64,000 nt of DNA, taken from positions 14,913,174 through 14,977,173 of the forward strand of contig NW_023998416.1 of the NCBI RefSeq assembly GCF_014805625.2. Direction: 5' to 3'. A program made the position numbers and the translations under genes. This DNA is from Glossina fuscipes. Taxonomy: Eukaryota; Arthropoda; Insecta; Diptera; Glossinidae. This document shows, piece by piece, positions 59,143 to 64,000 of the stretch. Numbering within the stretch: the first letter of the stretch is position 1; every line of letters begins with the position of its first letter. The notes under the pieces were generated by a model. That model did no database searches. It had not been told where the DNA came from and saw nothing but the letters and a program-made list of their open reading frames with translations.

Positions 59143-62100
59143 TTTGTGTTATACACACTTATATGAAAATCATGAGATCATGTTGATTATTGATGCATTG
59201 TTGATATGTAGTGCTATAAAAACGATTTTCTTTTCTTTCTATTTTCTTAAGTTAGAAACAAGATTACAGACGATGTGTAGTATTTAACGCTATATAAGTA
59301 CAACATTTTTTACTTTTATTGCAAATTCAAGTAAAGATCATTGGAGTAAAGGTAGGTGACAGTACTAATGAAAACCGCCTGCCAACACTGGAGGAACACA
59401 CGAGAAAGTAGAAAGTAAGCGAAACTCACACGTGAAAGCTTATAAGCCGTGCAATATCCACGAATTTTTTTTAATCGTAAGATTGCCAATAATTTGGAAG
59501 AAGTCAAAGCGTTTGCTACCTTGAACAAGTTTCTTGCTTAAGCTCTTATCTCTTCAAGATCCCGAAAATATTAAAACGACAACCATAATCTCAATTAGAA
59601 TAGTGACCGTTATCGTAACTGTACTACGATATTGATTGATAGTCCCAGTCTAACCACATAAGTACCGGTACTTGTAGTAATAATCATAACACCTTTTCAT
59701 ATCGTTTATTGTGATCATAATTGAATTCGCATATTCGTCTCTCAATGCATTTATTTATTATTACAAAGAAAATGTCAAAGTTAGTATACTAATATCGTGT
59801 GAAGGGATTACAGAAAAAGCAAGCCAGCAAGCAGCCCTTGTAGCGACAAAATTCTGTATTACTCACCAGACAGTAACATTAGAGTACATTGACACAATTT
59901 TGATGCGGTTATGTTCAGACTTTTATTAAAATCTTGTTATTATTGTTATTATTGTTGTTTTGTTCGAAAGAAAACAAAAAACTGAATAATTAAAATTGAA
60001 ACCATTATCAACGTCATCAAGCAAAATGAAAATGGCATATAAAGAAAATTACATTTTCCACTTACTTCGCTATGCGTATGAATAAGAAAATGTAAAGGAA
60101 AAGAAAATTATCGAACAACCTGTCGATTATTTGCCGATTTGCGAAATCGGGCAAATTAATTTTCAAATTATTTATACAATATTTCTGCAAGTGAAATATA
60201 TTAATCTGTTCTTATTTAAATGCACATTACATTAACGCTGATATTGGTTTGTTGTCGCCTAAAAACTGGTTCAAAGATATAAAAACAAAAAAAAAAACAA
60301 AAAAAAAAAGAAGAAGCTGCAGTAGCAAAGCAAGTTGTCGTCGTTTGTGTTGCCATTATTTTATTGTTATTACCATCATCATTATCAGCAACATTAACGT
60401 CATTATTAATATTGCGCACGCTATTAAAAACATAACATATTCTCATAATCGTCGGCACACACACACACACGCACACACATAAAAAAAATATAAAAAAAAT
60501 AATATAAAATAATATGTATGCAGAAGAATTCAACAATTGTGTGTAAAGCAGGCAGACTTATAAACAACAACATTCAGACATATTCATACGATTCACTTTT
60601 ATTGTTAGCGTTTTGTCGTTATATCAAAACACATATACACACATGCGCCGCATTCAAAAACGAAAAAAAAAATAAACCAAAAAGCATGCAGAGCAAAAAG
60701 CAAAAATTCCTACAGACATACTTACATTTATACATTGACACCTGTTTTTTCGTCAACCGTGTTTGTTTGTTTTTTTTTTTTTTTCCTCTTCTTCTTTTAT
60801 ACTCTATAATTTATTTTCATATATTTTCATAAACGCGTATACGGATGAAGTAAAGGGTACATTTGAGAATATATGAAAATAAGTCAACATATATTCGCTT
60901 TTTTTCCAGAAAACCAAACTGATTAAAAAATAATACAAAAAAAAAAAAAAAAGAAATAAAATAACTCAACGTTCGTTCAGACTCGTTTGTGCTGTCTACT
61001 GAGTTGTTTACTTTTCGAATTTATCGCACATTATATGAAGCTCGCAAAATACATTATTCACTAGCTAAATATTAGATATTTAATGAATGTGGATTTCGTG
61101 GATTTTTATTGAGTGTAAGAAAAACAACAACAAAAAGTGAAAGCACATGCGGCAGTGGCAGCAATGAGACGAGATACGAAATGGACGGTCGATGGCTTAA
61201 ACAACGTTCACGTTTACAACAATCAAGAAATTGAGTGTATATGCATATAGATATATATATATATACATAATTTGATTCACGTTAGATCTTTTGTTCTAAT
61301 GCTGGCCAAATGCGGTGAACTTTCATTTACATTTCCGCTAGGCTGTGTGTCTGTCGTTTGTCGGCGCTTAAATCTCGTAACAAAACGGCATATATGCCTT
61401 TTATATAAATGCACACATGTATGTGTGTGTATATAAATGTATATATATTTACAAGCATTTTTATATACATCCATATATACTTATGAACAACAAATACTTC
61501 TCGTTCGTACTTCCTGCCGTCATCTGTAAAAATCTAATGACGGCGTTTACATAACGTTATCTGTGTACGGTGTGCGTCTATATTTCTATGCACGGCACTG
61601 TGCCCTACCCTTAGTATATATATATATATTTTTTTTTTATTTTTTTTTTTTATTTTTCTACTACATCTGTATAATAATTACTGCGGCATATCCAAGATAT
61701 AATTCCGTCATTAATGCAGAATAATTTTTTCCTACTTCCTTTTTTTGGACTGTAATAATTCACTTGAACTACAATTACACAATTTTTTTTTTTTTTCGTG
61801 CATGCGTTCCTTGTATATGGAAAGAAAAAAAATCTACATATATATGTGATGTATAGAGAGCAGACTGACTATTCGCCAACAAAGTAACAAATCAGCTAAC
61901 AGCCAATGTGACAGCTACTCAGTTAGGTTGATCGGTGAGGAATGATTGTGATGTTGGATTGTCTGTCAATTAAAAGGCCATCTTTCCAATTGTTGTTGAC
62001 GAAGGTGTATGAGTGCGCGTATGTATACGCTTGGCCCTGCCTATGCAAGCCCAAGGTGGATTGTCATAAATCGACAAAGTCATATTGTGAACCGTGTAAT

Positions 62101-64000
62101 TAATGGCCATAAAAAGATTTATGATTTTACAACACAAACGGTCGGTTTTTGTCTGCTCCATACAGACCGTATTTTACAGCCTTGTCAAAGCTACGAATTC
62201 CATGGATTGTCATACTTACTAGTGCAAACAACGTTTTCTCTACTCTTACCCGTTACTAATGAAATTTATTATGACCGCCAGTCACTGACCATTGGAGCTA
62301 TTTACACACATATACTTCTCCATATTAAAAAAAAAAGAGCATAACAACGTATGGCCTAAAGCTTTGGCTACAGAACCGCCAACAGACAAATATTTATTCA
62401 ATTACCTACCTATCTTCTTCTCCTATAAAGGAAAAAATTCTTGTATTATTTGATTTTATCAATCAAATAAAATGAAAATATAAAAGAATTGAAGAGAGTT
62501 AAAAAGAGACGATTCTAATACTAGAGCTATCACTAGTGTAAAAACAAGTTAGTAGAAATTTACCTCCTGTATTACTTGATCGATTGAAAAGAATGCGATC
62601 GGCATAGAGACACGCCCATCATAGACAACACAAACAAAGGCAACTACAAACAAAATCAGACAAATTTTCCTTATCGTCGTCTAATGCTCGCCGAACCGCG
62701 AATCATCTTAAAAACTGTTACTCAGATTAGGACTATTCCAATAATTAGTTTGTTTATATGCTCAGAGATAATGATTAAACAGTGACTTTGCATTACTTAC
62801 ACGATCTTGGATTTATTCAATCGTTTTATTTGTCTACAACCAATGCTACTGTCTTTTTTTATTAAAATTATTGTTATTATAATTAATTTACTTGGAAAAA
62901 TAAATTCTTAGGCTGAAGTCTTCAAGTACTAGCACCTAAGTCTATCGTGTCCTTTTTAATTCACTTGTGTGCAAATGAAACAGTGCAAATTAAAGAAATT
63001 TTTTTTTTTATATGTATTTTTCGATCATAGCTATCACTTCAGCCCACTTGTTTTACCATTACATCCTATACTAGATGAACATGCATCACAAATATATTTC
63101 TAACCTTTCGTGCACATGGAATTCAGCAATTTTTGCGTACACTGCTCGTTTATAGTTTTCTTTCAAACAATGGTCTATAGGTTTGGTTTTCGTTATTAGA
63201 GTGCAGGCCAGTCTCCTCTGTGGCCTAAATGTGTTCATAAACTGGGTAAATTTCTCTTCCTGAGTGAGCTACTCTTTGAGATTATTCTTGTTTATATTTT
63301 TAAAATCTTCGCCAAAACAATATCAAATCCCAGCTATGGGTTCTTGGTTTTATTGACGAGCCATACGACTAGCTTTGTTTTATTGAAGAAGGCGCAACCT
63401 TAGGTATATCTTTCAATCACTGCAAGTTTTTGCGAATTTATGTTTGTCACTGCAATATATCACTTTTTCATCTCGGATACTGTTCGAAACCGTAAGAGTG
63501 ACTTCACTACGCTTGTAAAGAATTACGAAATGAATTAATCACTGAATCTCATCAGTACTCTTGTCTCCATCGTTACCTAGCGTGTAAATTTCATCTTTAA
63601 TTTCTTGAAAGCTAGAGGGATACTTTTCATCCAGAGTGCAAGCTATGTCGGAATGATTATCATTTGAAATGAAGTTCCAGCACCACTTATATGGGCACTT
63701 AGCTGTTTTCCCATTTCTTGATCAATTCTATCGAAACCTTTTAACTTAGTTACAGGTTCTTTCTCGCTATCGTCTTTCCTGATCACCGAATATTATCAGA
63801 TGTAATTCAAATGCATACAAGGAAAAAATCATGTAATAAACACATCACTAAATTCAAATCTTTGGAGGAATGGTCTAGATATTTTAAGAAACGACTTTTC
63901 TAATTGGTCAAAGGATCAAAGATCGCTGTGTGATTTCTCCGATAAAAATGTCCCATCTTATTAGTCACTGCATTATACAACTGGCCGGAGAGCGGCAAGT
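59143..64000. other. Non-coding stretch to the window end
   Basis: AT-rich with CA, TA and homopolymer runs. Frames up to 111 codons (62,009-62,344) show no motif. The last 900 bases are less repetitive but hold no recognisable exon. Confidence 0.5.
60455..60479. repeat. (CA)n microsatellite
   Basis: CA run with one GC interruption. Confidence 0.85.

Noticed and set aside
1..64000. CRISPR arrays, riboswitches, bacterial operons, tRNA and rRNA genes
   Set aside because: No spaced direct repeats of CRISPR type, no tRNA box B with a cloverleaf and no rRNA-like segments were seen; the sequence is eukaryotic in character.

Overview
The window looks like nuclear DNA of an insect, most probably a higher fly (Diptera). 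It is very AT-rich and full of dinucleotide, trinucleotide and tetranucleotide repeats. It carries decayed mariner and Tc1-like transposons and a dispersed fly-type repeat built around GACGGACA-like motifs. The one clear gene has short GT-AG introns. Family or species cannot be fixed by eye; a tephritid-like fly is a guess. Nothing bacterial is present (no operons, no Shine-Dalgarno sites), and most open frames are chance products of low-complexity DNA.

Layout. 1-11.3 kb is mostly non-coding, with two weak candidate exons (574-726 minus, 2025-2149 plus), a short lysine/alanine-rich frame (6537-6707) and one decayed repeat copy (about 9.8-9.96 kb, minus). 11,335-13,243 plus is a complete four-exon gene for a tetratricopeptide protein of 448 residues that most resembles TTC29, an axonemal and sperm-flagellum protein. 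Directly downstream, 14.09-14.76 kb minus is a dead Tc1-like transposase, followed by an unexplained 79-codon open frame (14,990-15,229 minus). 16.75-17.2 kb plus is the 3' end of a non-LTR retrotransposon ORF2 (RNase H end plus zinc-knuckle-like tail), running into a copy of the dispersed repeat.

From 17.4 to 64 kb no gene is convincing. The region holds four mariner fossils (26.75-27.04 minus, 29.1-29.3 plus, 42.84-42.99 minus, 46.33-47.06 minus), one weaker transposase-like fossil (55.7-56.3 plus), two related repeat blocks (33.27-33.83 and 38.55-38.9 kb), several copies of the GACGGACA module, many microsatellites and a 100-N assembly gap inside a TA run (39,711-39,810).

The picture is of a small gene, probably testis-expressed, set in a large intergenic or intronic desert where DNA transposons and short repeats have collected and decayed. 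I found no convincing new defence, CRISPR-like or biosynthetic system. The items most worth following are the TTC29-like gene model, the uncatalogued frame at 14,990-15,229, the candidate exon at 574-726, and the density and diversity of mariner/Tc1 fossils.
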